In this document: piece after piece, positions 1-5,802 of the stretch
How the letters are laid out: each line of letters starts with the position of its first letter
Position numbering within the stretch: position 1 is the stretch's first letter
Assembly: GCA_017559885.1 (NCBI GenBank)
Contig: JAFYQN010000087.1
Coordinates: 1 to 11,664, forward strand
Direction of reading: 5' to 3'
Length of the DNA stretch: 11,664 bases
From: Clostridia bacterium
GTDB lineage: Bacteria > Bacillota > Clostridia > Oscillospirales > Acutalibacteraceae
The notes under the pieces: generated by a model
The model's input: the letters and a program-made list of their open reading frames with translations, nothing else
Database searches by the model: none
Told to the model about the DNA's origin: nothing
Translations under genes and position numbers: made by a program

Positions 1-20
1 AAATATATGAGAGATTTTTA

Positions 21-37
21 AGACTTAATCGTCTAAT
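21..37 (+). promoter_or_regulatory. Possible ECF-type -10 element / inverted repeat before the sigma gene
   Basis: Upstream of the sigma gene, CGTC followed by TAAT at 30-37 resembles the CGTC-type -10 element of many ECF sigma promoters. It also forms part of a small inverted repeat, AGAC (21-24), six bases, GTCT (31-34). Many ECF operons are autoregulated, so this could be the self-recognised promoter. The matching -35 would fall within the first 15 bases of the window, where I see no clear AAC motif. The call is weak. Confidence 0.22.
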
Positions 38-56
38 AAATGGAAGGGGGAGAGAA

Positions 57-611
57 ATGGATAACGGTACCGCAAATTATCGTCGTTTTCTTGACGGCGA
101 CGACCAAAGCTTTGCACAAATTGTAAAGGAATATAAAGACTGTCTTACCCTTTACCTTAACGGCTATGTCGGTAATATTTTTGTTGCAGAAGAACTTATG
201 GAGGAAACATTTTTTAAACTCATAGTCCGTAAACCAAAATTTAACGGTAAAAGTTCTTTTAAAACTTGGCTTTACGCTATTGCGCGCAATATAGCGCTTG
301 ATTATCTTAAGTGTCAAAAAAATACAACTCTCTCTATTAACGATTATGAAAATCAATTGATTGAAGAATTGACTGTTGAAAGAGTATATTTGATAAAAGA
401 GCAAAAAGTAGACCTATATAATGCTATGAAAAGTCTTTCGCCCGAATACCGTCAGGTGCTGTTTTTAGTGTATTTTGAAGATTTTACCAACACACAGGCG
501 GCGGCAGTAATGAAAAAAAGCAAGCGCCAAATAGAAAATTTAATATATCGGGCAAAGGTATCGCTTAAGAAAAAATTAGAAAGTGAGGGATTTGTTTATG
601 AAAAACTATAA
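57..611 (+). CDS. RNA polymerase sigma factor, sigma-70 family, ECF type
   Basis: A 184-residue protein of normal ECF sigma length. Such factors bind core RNA polymerase and direct it to a small set of promoters, usually in response to envelope stress. Region 2 spans about residues 18-90 and contains the conserved FKTWLYAIARNIALDYL stretch (68-84), which matches the usual core-binding and -10 recognition segment. A variable linker follows (90-117). Region 4 spans about 118-173, beginning near LSPEYRQVLFLVYFE and ending in the helix-turn-helix segment around TQAAAVMKKSKRQIENLIYR. A very strong purine-rich ribosome site (45-54) precedes the ATG. The gene overlaps the next one by 14 bases, so the two products are probably translationally coupled. 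Its codons look more A/T-rich than those of the genes after position 3800. The exact ECF group and target promoters cannot be told from sequence. Confidence 0.93.
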   Translation: MDNGTANYRRFLDGDDQSFAQIVKEYKDCLTLYLNGYVGNIFVAEELMEETFFKLIVRKPKFNGKSSFKTWLYAIARNIALDYLKCQKNTTLSINDYENQLIEELTVERVYLIKEQKVDLYNAMKSLSPEYRQVLFLVYFEDFTNTQAAAVMKKSKRQIENLIYRAKVSLKKKLESEGFVYEKL

Positions 612-1536
612 GGAAATAACTGAGTCCCTTTTTAAACGTAGGGACGAATACGTTAAACAAAGAAAAATAAAGACAAAAAGAATTATAGTTACATCAATCT
701 CTTTTTGTTTAATACTCATTATTTGCGCTACTGCTTGGCAATTTGATTTATATAAAACACCGCCAATAGACACACCAAGCGAAAGTACAGTATCAAGTCA
801 AAAGAATGAGAGTAATAATGATACTCAAAATGAAGTGGTATCTGAACCCACCGACAGCAAATCACCTATTGAGCAATCCGCGAAGGATATACCAACCGAA
901 ATTGGCGGCGCTGAGGGTTGGTGGTACGATGCGGTATATGAGTTTAAGTACAATGAGGAAAGTAAGAGTTATATAGACTTAATAGTCGGTAAAGAACCAT
1001 CGGATAGCTGGTATAATCAATTTTGGTTAGCGAACAAGGAAACCTACACACGTATTGAAAATGTTGGAATTATAGGAGCAATTGATGAGTTCGGTATTAA
1101 CAAAGAGCAGTTTGTAACAGTGATTCAAGAGCAGGGTTTAATTGTTGATGGTAGATATTATTCTAGCCCTTATTATATAGGAAATACTCCAATTGATGAT
1201 AGTTTTGAGGCGTATGAAAGATATTGGTATCTTACACAAGAAGAGGTTGATTTAATCTTTTTAGAAGATCGCGAATTGCGTGACCAAAAATGCCGTAGCA
1301 GATATACCGCATTTGCAAACGGAAAAATCTATACACCGCTTTGGATATGCTCGCATACTGCAGAGGACTATATCGCCGCAGGTCTTACAAAACAACAAAT
1401 GATTGAAACCATTTCTACTTGGAATAATGTCGGCGTTCCAATAGTTGTAGAGTATGATGGTGAGGTTTGGTGTGACGCAGAGCGTTTTAAACAAGTTTTA
1501 GAGTTTGTAAAAATTGAGATAGATAAAATGCCGTAA
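598..1536 (+). CDS. Single-pass membrane protein, putative anti-sigma/sensor partner of the ECF factor
   Basis: I do not recognise a named family. Starting at ATG 598 gives 312 residues. I prefer this to GTG 583 because GAGGGA (585-590) sits seven bases before 598 as a ribosome site. The N-terminus is a short, charged, probably cytoplasmic segment (about 1-28, rich in Lys/Arg/Glu). A hydrophobic helix follows (about 29-49), then a low-complexity Ser/Thr/Asn/Glu/Pro linker (about 53-100) and a folded, aromatic-rich domain (about 104-312) outside the membrane. This layout, with the 14-base overlap with the sigma gene, fits an anti-sigma or signal-sensing partner. However, the cytoplasmic part is much shorter than a classical anti-sigma domain and shows no zinc-binding HxxxCxxC. 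Two segments of the outer domain look alike (about 162-177 and 258-273). I recall similar hypothetical proteins beside sigma genes in gut clostridia, but the function is unknown. Confidence 0.72.
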   Translation: MKNYKEITESLFKRRDEYVKQRKIKTKRIIVTSISFCLILIICATAWQFDLYKTPPIDTPSESTVSSQKNESNNDTQNEVVSEPTDSKSPIEQSAKDIPTEIGGAEGWWYDAVYEFKYNEESKSYIDLIVGKEPSDSWYNQFWLANKETYTRIENVGIIGAIDEFGINKEQFVTVIQEQGLIVDGRYYSSPYYIGNTPIDDSFEAYERYWYLTQEEVDLIFLEDRELRDQKCRSRYTAFANGKIYTPLWICSHTAEDYIAAGLTKQQMIETISTWNNVGVPIVVEYDGEVWCDAERFKQVLEFVKIEIDKMP

Positions 1537-1550
1537 TTTTTAAAATTATA

Positions 1551-1580
1551 TATCGCCTCCCTCGTCAGAGGAAGGTGATA
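1551..1580. terminator. Imperfect hairpin between convergent genes, possible bidirectional terminator or REP-like element
   Basis: TATCGCCTCCCTC (1551-1563) pairs with GAGGAAGGTGATA (1568-1580) across a GTCA tetraloop. That is 13 positions with one C-A mismatch and one G-T pair. It lies between the convergent ends of the sigma-partner gene (stop at 1536) and gpr (stop at 1585-1587), where a shared terminator is expected. Neither side has a proper T-tract, so intrinsic termination would be weak. The CCTCCCTC-GTCA-GAGG core resembles dispersed palindromes I recall from gut Firmicutes genomes, so a small repeat element is the alternative. An overlapping small stem, AAGGT-GATA-ACCTT (1572-1585), could compete with it. 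Confidence 0.5.
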
Positions 1581-1584
1581 ACCT

Positions 1585-2409
1585 TTATGTTAAACTTTCT
1601 ATTATCGCGATATCAAGTTCGGGTTGTAAAAAGATATTTATTGCGCGTGAGAGTATATCGGACGCCTTTTCTACAAGCAGGTCAATCTCTTTTGGTGTTA
1701 CCATCATGTTTTCTCGAGTTTCAAACAGGTGGTTAGCGTCAATTACCGTGGGTATGCCAATAGCGATTACGGGAATACCTACGGTGTTTTTGCTTAACTC
1801 CTTGCGCGCGTTGTTAACGCCTGCGCCCGGGCAAATACCGCTATCGCTTATTTGTATTGTGCGGCATAGTCGCTCAGGGTCGCGGCAGGCGAGAGCGTCA
1901 ACTGCTAAAATGACGTCGGGTTTTATCTTTTGTGCGGCGGCAACGATAAGGTCGTAACTTTCAATGCCCGTTTTACCAAGCACGTTGGGTGCCAAACAAC
2001 AAACGCTTTTAAGACCGTCGAGTCCTAAATCTTTTTTTAGCGTGCTACTTAAATGCCTTGTTGCAAGCACTCGGTCTGCTACAAATGGTCCAAGCGCGTC
2101 GGGGGTTATATCGGTGTTGCCAAGACCCACTACAAGAGTGTTGTTAATATTGCTGTTACAAACAATTTTTAATGCATTAACAGTAGCGTTTACTATATTA
2201 TTGGTGTCACATACAATATCAAGACGTGGGAAAGATATTGTACAATATGTTCCAAGTGGTTTTTGCAAATTTTTCGATGCGCTTTTGTCAAAAATTTTTA
2301 CTGTATATAAAGTTGCGTTACCAATGTTTTTTTCGCTTTCTGTTACACCGCTTATTTTTTTAGTATGTTCATTTCTGGTTTCTAAAACAAGGTCGGTTCT
2401 AATATTCAT
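1585..2409 (-). CDS. gpr: GPR germination protease (spore endopeptidase, peptidase family A25)
   Basis: This protease degrades the small acid-soluble proteins that coat DNA in dormant spores, releasing amino acids at germination. The 274-residue product carries the family blocks: VVGLGNTDITPDALGP (93-108, candidate catalytic Asp104), ILAVDALACRDPER (167-180, candidate Asp171), TIQISDSGICPGAGV (184-198), RKELSKNTVGIPVIAIGIPT (202-221) and MMVTPKEID near the C-terminus. It is well below the roughly 370 residues of the Bacillus protein. The loss is an insertion between IPTVIDA and MMVTPKE plus N-terminal sequence. Translation starts at MNIRTDLVLE, so the zymogen propeptide before the RTD-L self-cleavage-like site would be only about six residues. 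An in-frame stop 21 bases upstream rules out a longer start. A GGTGAT ribosome site precedes the ATG. Expression is expected in the forespore, but I cannot point to a convincing SigG promoter. Confidence 0.95.
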   Translation of the reverse strand: MNIRTDLVLETRNEHTKKISGVTESEKNIGNATLYTVKIFDKSASKNLQKPLGTYCTISFPRLDIVCDTNNIVNATVNALKIVCNSNINNTLVVGLGNTDITPDALGPFVADRVLATRHLSSTLKKDLGLDGLKSVCCLAPNVLGKTGIESYDLIVAAAQKIKPDVILAVDALACRDPERLCRTIQISDSGICPGAGVNNARKELSKNTVGIPVIAIGIPTVIDANHLFETRENMMVTPKEIDLLVEKASDILSRAINIFLQPELDIAIIESLT

Positions 2410-2442
2410 ATAATCACCAATAATATCTTACCCATAAATAAC

Positions 2443-2472
2443 AAAAAACCTGCTGAAATTCAGCAGGTTTTT
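2443..2472 (-). terminator. Rho-independent terminator after prs
   Basis: CCTGCTGAA (2449-2457) pairs perfectly with TTCAGCAGG (2459-2467). It is flanked by A6 (2443-2448) and T5 (2468-2472), so it reads as a stem with a U-tract in either direction. It begins about 20 bases beyond the prs stop codon and lies upstream of gpr. It should therefore end prs transcription and insulate gpr, which must have its own promoter within the next few dozen bases or depend on read-through. Confidence 0.9.
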
Positions 2473-2491
2473 AAAATTAAAAGTTAATCAA

Positions 2492-3628
2492 TTATTTATT
2501 CTGTGCGTCGTATTTTGCAACGGCAGCCTTGATTTTGTCGGCTGGGTCAAGCAATTTGCTTATTGAGTTATCGTTGTTAAGTGTGTCAACAATAAGCGCT
2601 ATATATTTTGACATATTTACGCTACAGTACCACTCGCGAGAGAGAAGTTCTGGTGTTTGGTAGATAAGGTTGGTTGTAAATACCTTATCAATAAGACCGT
2701 TTTCATAATATTCGTCAAATTTTTCAAGACCTTCAACAAAAAGACCAAAGGTAGAGAATACAAATATTCTGCCTGCGCCCTTTTCTTTAAGTTTTGCGGC
2801 GATGTCAAGCATTGATTCGCCACTTGAAATCATATCGTCAACGAGGATAAGGTCTTTACCAACGATATCGTTACCAAGGAATTCGTGAGCTTCGATTGGG
2901 TTTTTACCGTTTACAACGATTGAGTAGTTACGGCGTTTGTAGAACATACCAAGGTCAAGACCTAAAACAGATGAGTAGTAGATACATCTGCCCATACCGC
3001 CTTCGTCAGGAGATACTATCATAGTGTGGTCACGGTCAAGTTTAACGTCAGGCACACTGCGGAGCAATGCCTTAATCATTTGGTAAGCGGCTTGAACGTT
3101 ATCAAAACCGTCAAGCGGAATAGCGTTGTTAACGCGTGGGTCGTGAGCATCAAAGGTGATTATGTTTTTAACACCCATAGAAACGAGTTCTTGAAGCGCC
3201 ATTGCGCAGTCCATAGATTCACGCGCGGTACGGCGGTGTTGTCTGCCTTCGTAAAGCATTGGCATAATAACTGTAATACGGCGTGCTTTACCACCAAAAG
3301 CGGCAATAATACGCTTTAGGTCTTGGAAGTGGTCATCAGGACTCATAGGAACTGTTTGTCCATACATTTTGTATGTAACATTGTAGTTAAAGCAGTCGCA
3401 GATGATGAACGCGTCAAGACCGCGAGCAGAGTGATGAAGAACTGCCTTTGCTTCGCCCGTGCCAAAACGTGGGCAGTTAGCGTCGATTACAAAAGATTGT
3501 TCTTCGTCTTCAATATTCCGCCACTGTTTTAGGTAGAAGTCTACCTGTGATGAAATATCTTCGCAACCGCGCATACTGATGATTGCAAGGTCGCCATAAG
3601 GTGTGTGTTTAAAGTTGATACTGGACAT
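2492..3628 (-). CDS. prs: Ribose-phosphate pyrophosphokinase (PRPP synthetase), long clostridial form
   Basis: It makes PRPP from ribose 5-phosphate and ATP in the cytoplasm, feeding purine, pyrimidine, NAD, His and Trp synthesis. The 378-residue product is longer than the usual 310-320 residues. It keeps the three diagnostic parts: a catalytic flexible loop EGRQHRRTARES in place of the common RQDRKxxxRxP form, the metal-binding His in ITFDAHDPR in place of VDLHA, and the PRPP-binding loop DLILVDDMISSGES. The extra length is mainly at the N-terminus and C-terminus. Typical clostridial signatures are TVPMSPDDHFQDLKRIIAAF and SPDEGGMGRCIYYSS. A ribosome site complementary to TCCCTCC (3635-3641) precedes the ATG by six bases. 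The gene is divergent from thyX and ends at its own terminator (2443-2472). Alternative: a Prs paralogue with altered regulation, since the ADP/Pi allosteric residues cannot be confirmed here. Confidence 0.9.
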   Translation of the reverse strand: MSSINFKHTPYGDLAIISMRGCEDISSQVDFYLKQWRNIEDEEQSFVIDANCPRFGTGEAKAVLHHSARGLDAFIICDCFNYNVTYKMYGQTVPMSPDDHFQDLKRIIAAFGGKARRITVIMPMLYEGRQHRRTARESMDCAMALQELVSMGVKNIITFDAHDPRVNNAIPLDGFDNVQAAYQMIKALLRSVPDVKLDRDHTMIVSPDEGGMGRCIYYSSVLGLDLGMFYKRRNYSIVVNGKNPIEAHEFLGNDIVGKDLILVDDMISSGESMLDIAAKLKEKGAGRIFVFSTFGLFVEGLEKFDEYYENGLIDKVFTTNLIYQTPELLSREWYCSVNMSKYIALIVDTLNNDNSISKLLDPADKIKAAVAKYDAQNK

Positions 3629-3670
3629 TTAAAATCCCTCCGCAAGAATAAATGAAATTTTAACAAACCT

Positions 3671-3699
3671 ATTGTAACACATTTTGCTCTACATAAAAA
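3671..3699 (-). promoter_or_regulatory. Promoter of prs (extended -10)
   Basis: Read on the minus strand, TGTTACAAT (3679-3671) is an extended -10 element with -10 TACAAT. With a 17-base spacer the -35 would be TTTTTA (3699-3694), a poor match that the extended -10 may compensate for. The predicted transcript starts near 3664, giving a leader of about 36 bases before the prs ATG. Confidence 0.55.
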
Positions 3700-3702
3700 G
3701 AC

Positions 3703-3742
3703 TTTTTTACAAATTTTTTTACATTTTTTTAAAAAATAAAAA
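3703..3742. other. Phased A/T tracts in the divergent prs-thyX region
   Basis: T6 (3703-3708), T7 (3714-3720), T7 (3724-3730), A6 (3731-3736) and A5 (3738-3742) follow one another, with the T tracts about 10-11 bases apart, close to one helical turn. Tracts with this phasing bend DNA, and A/T-rich DNA immediately upstream of a -35 can act as an UP element for the RNA polymerase alpha subunit. The block ends just before the thyX -35 and lies upstream of the prs -10, so it may serve both promoters. Confidence 0.6.
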
Positions 3743-3745
3743 TAT

Positions 3746-3774
3746 TTGCTATTATTGGCTACTTGTGTTATAAT
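3746..3774 (+). promoter_or_regulatory. Promoter of the thyX operon
   Basis: TTGCTA (3746-3751), a 17-base spacer and TATAAT (3769-3774), with TG at 3766-3767, form an extended -10. This is a strong housekeeping-type promoter. Transcription should start near 3781, leaving a 38-base leader that contains the AGGAG ribosome site (3804-3808) ten bases before the ATG. No riboswitch or attenuator fits in this short leader. Confidence 0.8.
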
Positions 3775-3818
3775 TATTTTAACTATAAATATATAATTTT
3801 GTCAGGAGATGTCATAAT

Positions 3819-4592
3819 ATGCCAACCGTTACTTTGCTTGCGCATACACCCAACCCCGAAAAGACTGTTGCCTCGGCTGCAAAGCTTTGTTACAGTTCTT
3901 CTAACATACTTGATTTATACGATGGTCTTACTCAAGAGAAGGCGGCAGATTTTGTTGAAATGCTTTCTGAAATCGGTCACGAAAGTCCTATTGAGCACGC
4001 TTCATTTACCTTTGGTATCGAGGGTGTATCACGCGCGTTTTTGGCGCAAATTACCCGTCATAGAATGGCATCATACTCGGTTAAGAGTCAACGCTACGTT
4101 AAAGAGGGCGCGTTCGAGTTTGTAACACCACCCGAAGTAGCCGCCGACCCTGTGGCACTTGAGGCCTACGAAGAATCGATGCGCCTCGCGCAAGAATCTT
4201 ACGATAAAATTGCCGAAATTCTTACCGAAAAGCACACACAAACCTTTATTGCCGAAGGTAAAGATGAAAAAACTGCGGCAAGACTTGCTTCTAAAAAAGC
4301 GATTGAAGATGCTCGTTTTGTACTTCCAAATGCATGCGAAACCAAAATGGTGGTTACAATGAATGCGCGTTCATTACATAACTTTTTCCGTCATCGTTGT
4401 TGCAATCGCGCCCAGTGGGAAATTCAGGACGTGGCAAATCAGATGTTGGTACTTGTTAAAGAGGTTGCTCCCGAATTGTTTAAAAAAGCAGGACCACCTT
4501 GTATTAAAGGTCCTTGTCCCGAGGGTAAAATGAGTTGTGGTAAGGCAAAAGAAATAAAGAAATTTTATGAGGAAATGAACAACAATGGGTAA
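3819..4592 (+). CDS. thyX: Flavin-dependent thymidylate synthase ThyX
   Basis: It methylates dUMP to dTMP using methylene-tetrahydrofolate as carbon donor and FAD/NADPH as reductant. It replaces ThyA and does not produce dihydrofolate. The 257-residue protein has the ThyX signature RHRx7S: Arg80-His81-Arg82, seven residues, Ser90, continuing SQRY (90-93). A second conserved block, MNARSLHNFFRHRCCNRAQW (181-200), contributes to the dUMP/FAD site. The C-terminus carries a Cys tail (Cys228, Cys233, Cys240 in CIKGPCPEGKMSCG), which I recall from other clostridial ThyX proteins; its role is unknown to me. The gene is first in a tight operon and overlaps tmk by eight bases. The overlap with the next enzyme of the pathway supports the assignment. 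Confidence is very high. Confidence 0.97.
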   Translation: MPTVTLLAHTPNPEKTVASAAKLCYSSSNILDLYDGLTQEKAADFVEMLSEIGHESPIEHASFTFGIEGVSRAFLAQITRHRMASYSVKSQRYVKEGAFEFVTPPEVAADPVALEAYEESMRLAQESYDKIAEILTEKHTQTFIAEGKDEKTAARLASKKAIEDARFVLPNACETKMVVTMNARSLHNFFRHRCCNRAQWEIQDVANQMLVLVKEVAPELFKKAGPPCIKGPCPEGKMSCGKAKEIKKFYEEMNNNG

Positions 4593-5247
4593 ACTTATTG
4601 TAATTGAGGGTCTTGACGGTTGCGGCAAATCAACCCAACTTGACCTTTTGCCAAAAAATCTTCTTGATAACGGTGTCAACAGTCGCAGCGTATCTTTTCC
4701 CGATTATGATAGCAATTCAAGCGCGCTTGTAAAAATGTACTTAGGCGGCGAGTTTGGTAAAAAGCCGGGCGACGTTAACGCATACGCGGCATCACTGTTT
4801 TACGCGGTTGACCGATTTGCTTCTTACAAGACCAATTGGGGCGAATATTACAACGACGGTGGAGTTATTGTTTCGGGTAGATATACCACGTCAAACGCTG
4901 TTCATCAAACGTCTAAAATGGACGAAAGCGAGTGGCAAGGTTTTCTTGATTGGCTTTACGACCTTGAGTATAACAAGGTGGGTATTCCAAAACCCGACAA
5001 GGTAATATTTTTGGATATGCCGATAGAGGTTTCGCAAAAACTGCTATCGGGCAGATATAAAGGCGACGAGGCAAAAAAAGATATCCACGAAAGCGATACC
5101 GCATATCTTGAACAGTGTCGAAAAGCGGCTATGTTTACGGCGCGTTATTCGGGTTGGACAATCATTCCTTGTGCTAAAGACGGCGAACCTCGCCCAATAG
5201 CTGACATAGCAAACGATATATTAAAAGAAACACTTAAGGTGATATAA
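4585..5247 (+). CDS. tmk: Thymidylate kinase (dTMP kinase)
   Basis: It phosphorylates dTMP to dTDP with ATP, the step after ThyX. The 220 residues are of usual length. The P-loop is GLDGCGKST (9-17). YAVDRFAS (73-80) follows, then the dTMP-site segment GRYTTSNAVHQ (98-108) and a lid-like region around SGRYKGDEAKKDIHE (155-169). The segment normally written DRY reads Gly98-Arg-Tyr here, so the usual Asp is replaced while the Arg is kept. It overlaps the thyX end by eight bases, with an AGGA about 11 bases before the ATG that lies inside the thyX coding sequence, which suggests translational coupling. The DJ-1 gene begins immediately after its stop codon. The assignment rests on P-loop, lid and context together. 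Confidence 0.94.
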   Translation: MGKLIVIEGLDGCGKSTQLDLLPKNLLDNGVNSRSVSFPDYDSNSSALVKMYLGGEFGKKPGDVNAYAASLFYAVDRFASYKTNWGEYYNDGGVIVSGRYTTSNAVHQTSKMDESEWQGFLDWLYDLEYNKVGIPKPDKVIFLDMPIEVSQKLLSGRYKGDEAKKDIHESDTAYLEQCRKAAMFTARYSGWTIIPCAKDGEPRPIADIANDILKETLKVI

Positions 5248-5793
5248 ATGGTATACGTATTTTTAGCAAAAGGTTTCGAGGAACTTGAGGCATTGGCTCC
5301 TGTTGACGTATTGCGTCGCGCAGGTGTTGAGGTAAAAACAGTCGGTGTTACAGGTAAAAGAGTGAGCGGTTCGCACGGTATTTCTGTTAATTGTGATATA
5401 ACGATAAGCGAAGCAACGTTCAACGAACTTGACGGCATCATTTTACCTGGTGGAATGCCCGGAACCACAAACCTTGAAGCCGACCAAACCGTACAAAAGT
5501 TTATCGATTATGCCGTAGAAAACAATAAAATAATCGGCGCTATATGCGCGGCTCCAATGATTTTAGGTCATAAAGGATTGTTGCGTGGCAAAAACGCCGC
5601 TTGTTACACAGGATTTGAAAAGGAACTTACAGGCGCTCACGTGCTTGACCGACCTGCTGTGCGTGACGGTAACATTGTTACAGGTTGGGGCGCAGGGGGA
5701 GCAATGGATTTTGCTCTTGCTTATTTAGAGGCAGTAAGTGAAAATGAAGAACTTGCTAAAAAAATAGCGCGACAGATGCGCTATAGTGTGTAA
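5248..5793 (+). CDS. DJ-1/PfpI family protein (class I glutamine amidotransferase-like fold)
   Basis: A 181-residue cytoplasmic protein of the DJ-1/YajL/ThiJ branch. The conserved pieces are the N-terminal LAKGFEELEALAPVDVLRRA with the family Glu (Glu14), the ILPGGMPG loop (65-72) and the nucleophile elbow GAICAAP (97-103) with Cys100. Members are reported as glyoxalase III, oxidative-stress chaperone or protein repair enzymes. Which applies here cannot be told, and the deglycase claim for the family is disputed. The start codon directly follows the tmk stop, with AAGGTGA (5236-5242) five bases upstream inside tmk, so it is a true operon member. Nothing links its chemistry to thymidylate synthesis or to mltG. 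It is probably a housekeeping stress gene co-transcribed for convenience. Confidence 0.92.
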   Translation: MVYVFLAKGFEELEALAPVDVLRRAGVEVKTVGVTGKRVSGSHGISVNCDITISEATFNELDGIILPGGMPGTTNLEADQTVQKFIDYAVENNKIIGAICAAPMILGHKGLLRGKNAACYTGFEKELTGAHVLDRPAVRDGNIVTGWGAGGAMDFALAYLEAVSENEELAKKIARQMRYSV

Positions 5794-5802
5794 GAGGTAG
5801 TT

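Noticed and set aside
1964..2413. Long open frames on the plus strand opposite gpr (1706-1957 and 1964-2413)
   Set aside because: The minus strand encodes a full GPR with all family motifs; these frames have no recognisable domain and are antisense shadows.
2410..2442. SigG promoter for gpr
   Set aside because: The 33-base gap contains only loose TAAGAT/TATTAT matches and no convincing spaced -35, so I do not list one.
3775..3818. Riboswitch or attenuator in the thyX leader
   Set aside because: The leader is only about 38 bases, AT-rich and without a stable stem.
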